A DNA stretch of 31,819 nucleotides from an uncultured Erythrobacteraceae bacterium. GTDB lineage: Bacteria; Pseudomonadota; Alphaproteobacteria; Sphingomonadales; Sphingomonadaceae. The translations under genes were made by a program, and so were the position numbers. This document shows positions 30,550 through 31,819 of this stretch, one piece after another (the first letter of the stretch is position 1; every line of letters begins with the position of its first letter). The stretch covers positions 1 to 31,819 of the forward strand of contig CAMLQG010000031.1 of assembly GCA_946482075.1 (NCBI GenBank), in the 5' to 3' direction. The notes below the pieces were generated by a model, which was not told the DNA's origin, ran no database searches, and was given only the letters and a program-made list of their open reading frames with translations.

Positions 30550-31338
30550 TCATTGCCTGTAGGAGATTCCGCGGTCCCGCTCGAGCTTGCGCATCAGGCC
30601 CGGCCATTCCCATTTGCCGGATTCGGCATGCGCGCCTTCCGAGAAGATCGAGCGGCCCTGCCGCGCCGTCCTGACGATCGTGTCCTCGGTCAGCCAGTTG
30701 AGCTCGCGATTTCCGGACAGCCCGTCGATCTGGTAGCGGCAGGCCGCTTCGAGCTTGTACATCCACGAGAAGGCTTCGCCCACTGAACGCCCGACAGTGA
30801 GCGCGCCGTGATTGCGCAGCAGCAGAATGCGGCGGTCATCGCCGAGATCGGCCAGGATGCGCTCCCGTTCGCTCAGGTTGAACGACGCGCCCTCGAAATC
30901 GTGATAACCGAGGAAATCCCACAGCAGCAGCGCCTTCTGGGTCAAGGGCAGGAGCCCGTCCTTCTGCATCGCCACGCCGTTATTGGCCCGCGTGTGCGAA
31001 TGCATCACGCAGATCAGGTCCGGCCGCGCCATGTGGATCGCGCTGTGGATCACGAAGCCGGCCGGGTTCATCTCGCTTTGTGATCCGCCGATGACGCGAC
31101 CTTTGAGATCGACCTTGATCAGCGACGAGGCCGTGATCTCGTCGAACAGCATGCCCATGGGGTTCAGCAGGAAATGGTCTTCCGGCCCGGGCAGGCGGGC
31201 CGAGATATGCGTGCCTGCCATGTCGGACAGGCCGTACATGTCCGCCAGCTGGTAGCAGGCGGCCAGTTCGCAGCGCAGCGTCCATTCCTCTTCGCTGCAA
31301 TCCGGTTTCTTGGTCGGCGAGGGAGCCAGGCCAGACAT
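30550..31338 (-). CDS. Class II aldolase/adducin family protein
   Basis: A 262-residue class II aldolase/adducin-domain protein. Family marks are LAACYQLADMYGLSDMAGTHISARLPG, HFLLNPMGMLFDEITASSLIKVDLKG, NPAGFVIHSAIHMARPDLICVMHSHTRANNGVAM (zinc His pair) and LLLRNHGALTVGRSVGEAFSWMYKLEAACR (third His). The ligands suggest a working divalent-metal site. Substrates range from sugar phosphates to aromatic hydroxy acids, so none is assigned. It starts 11 bases after the TauD-type gene stop, indicating one operon. Confidence 0.92.
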   Translation of the reverse strand: MSGLAPSPTKKPDCSEEEWTLRCELAACYQLADMYGLSDMAGTHISARLPGPEDHFLLNPMGMLFDEITASSLIKVDLKGRVIGGSQSEMNPAGFVIHSAIHMARPDLICVMHSHTRANNGVAMQKDGLLPLTQKALLLWDFLGYHDFEGASFNLSERERILADLGDDRRILLLRNHGALTVGRSVGEAFSWMYKLEAACRYQIDGLSGNRELNWLTEDTIVRTARQGRSIFSEGAHAESGKWEWPGLMRKLERDRGISYRQ

Positions 31339-31349
31339 TCAAATTCCTT

Positions 31350-31819
31350 TCAGGCGCGCTTTTCGGGGAGCAGGACGGGAGCATCGCCGGCAATCGTCGT
31401 GCCGTGCATCGTGCGCCAGTTCTTCGGATTGGCGAGATCGCCCGTATCGTAATCGGGCGGGGCGTAATGGGTGGCGCAGCGATTGTCCCAGAACAGCGTG
31501 TCCCCCGCGCGCCAGCTGTGACGGAAAGTGATCGTCTCCTGCGTGGTGTGGCGGTGGAGGAATTCGATGATGCCCGCGCTTTCCTCCGGCGTCATGCCTT
31601 CGAACTGCTCGCAATTGGTCTTGTTGAAGAACAGCGTGCGCTTGCCCGTCTCGGCATGGGTGCGCACGCAGGGGTGAATGCTGGTGGGCACCGCCGCGCG
31701 TTCCTCCTCCGTCAGCGGCTTGCGGTTCGCGAGCCGTGCATTGGGGCTGTTTACGATGTCGTAGATTGGTCGCAGCAGTTCCACGACCTTCTGGAAGGCC
31801 GGCGTCAGCAGCTCCCAGG
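31350..31819 (-). CDS. TauD/TfdA-type 2-oxoglutarate-dependent dioxygenase, C-terminal part
   Basis: The 3' part (about 156 residues) of a gene that runs past the right edge; the frame stays open to the last base (WELLTPAFQKVVELLRPIY). Seen are HPCVRTHAETGKRTLFFNKTNCEQFEGM and FRHSWRAGDTLFWDNRCATHYAPPDY. The latter holds the distal iron His, and the conserved HP...TG..LF pattern is typical of TauD/TfdA enzymes. The proximal HxD pair and the start are outside the window. Such enzymes hydroxylate sulfonates, aryloxyacids, sulfate esters or carnitine-like compounds. It is the most upstream visible gene of the leftward catabolic operon. Confidence 0.9.
   Translation of the reverse strand, partial: WELLTPAFQKVVELLRPIYDIVNSPNARLANRKPLTEEERAAVPTSIHPCVRTHAETGKRTLFFNKTNCEQFEGMTPEESAGIIEFLHRHTTQETITFRHSWRAGDTLFWDNRCATHYAPPDYDTGDLANPKNWRTMHGTTIAGDAPVLLPEKRA

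Noticed and set aside
1..31819. CRISPR arrays, insertion sequences, phage or integrase genes, defence systems
   Set aside because: No regularly spaced repeats, transposase motifs or integrase-like proteins were found; tRNA-Ser has no integrated element next to it in this window.

Overview
The window is GC-rich chromosomal DNA with dense coding. It most likely comes from an alphaproteobacterium of the order Sphingomonadales. The reasons are a GcrA cell-cycle regulator (restricted to Alphaproteobacteria), an HspQ/GcrA/PNPase housekeeping context, a dispersed palindrome of a kind I associate from memory with sphingomonad genomes, and many catabolic SDR, MDR, crotonase and SnoaL-like genes. The genus is not resolved. 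I see no insertion sequence, phage gene, CRISPR array or rRNA.

Layout. (1) 1-3422, rightward: the 3' end of pnp (PNPase) with a Gly/Arg-rich tail and a terminator, then a secreted DUF336/HbpS-like protein, a zinc-free MDR oxidoreductase, an SDR and a SnoaL-like protein. (2) 3455-3541: a large dispersed inverted repeat. (3) 3584-5778, leftward: an unusual crotonase, a DUF1993 protein and gcrA. (4) 5863-7405: an ABC-2 permease, hspQ and tRNA-Ser(CGA). (5) 7678-11088: an ankyrin-repeat protein, then leftward a GNAT acetyltransferase and an exported S66 LD-carboxypeptidase. (6) 11432-23417, the most interesting block: a GlxA-type regulator, soxBDAG/mgdABCD, purU, an XRE-cupin regulator, glxBCD/mgsABC and a type III glutamine synthetase-like gene (gmaS/glnT). 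(7) 23480-26864: an MDR reductase with a pentanucleotide repeat upstream, an IclR regulator and two paralogous SnoaL-like genes. (8) 26887-31819, leftward: a catabolic operon of a TauD-type dioxygenase (5' part outside the window), class II aldolase, zinc alcohol dehydrogenase, aldehyde dehydrogenase and luciferase-like monooxygenase.

How the genes work together. Block 6 has every enzyme of the N-methylglutamate (NMG) pathway for monomethylamine. GmaS would make gamma-glutamylmethylamide. MgsABC would convert it to N-methylglutamate. MgdABCD would oxidise that to glutamate and a one-carbon unit on tetrahydrofolate, and PurU would release formate from formyl-THF. No serine hydroxymethyltransferase or glycine-cleavage gene is present in the block, which favours NMG over sarcosine use, although Mgd and Sox cannot be separated by sequence here. 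Both transcription starts of the block (before soxB/mgdA and before glxB/mgsA) carry the same 26-bp palindrome, 21 of 26 bases identical. This ties the two halves into one regulon, probably under the XRE-cupin regulator encoded between them.
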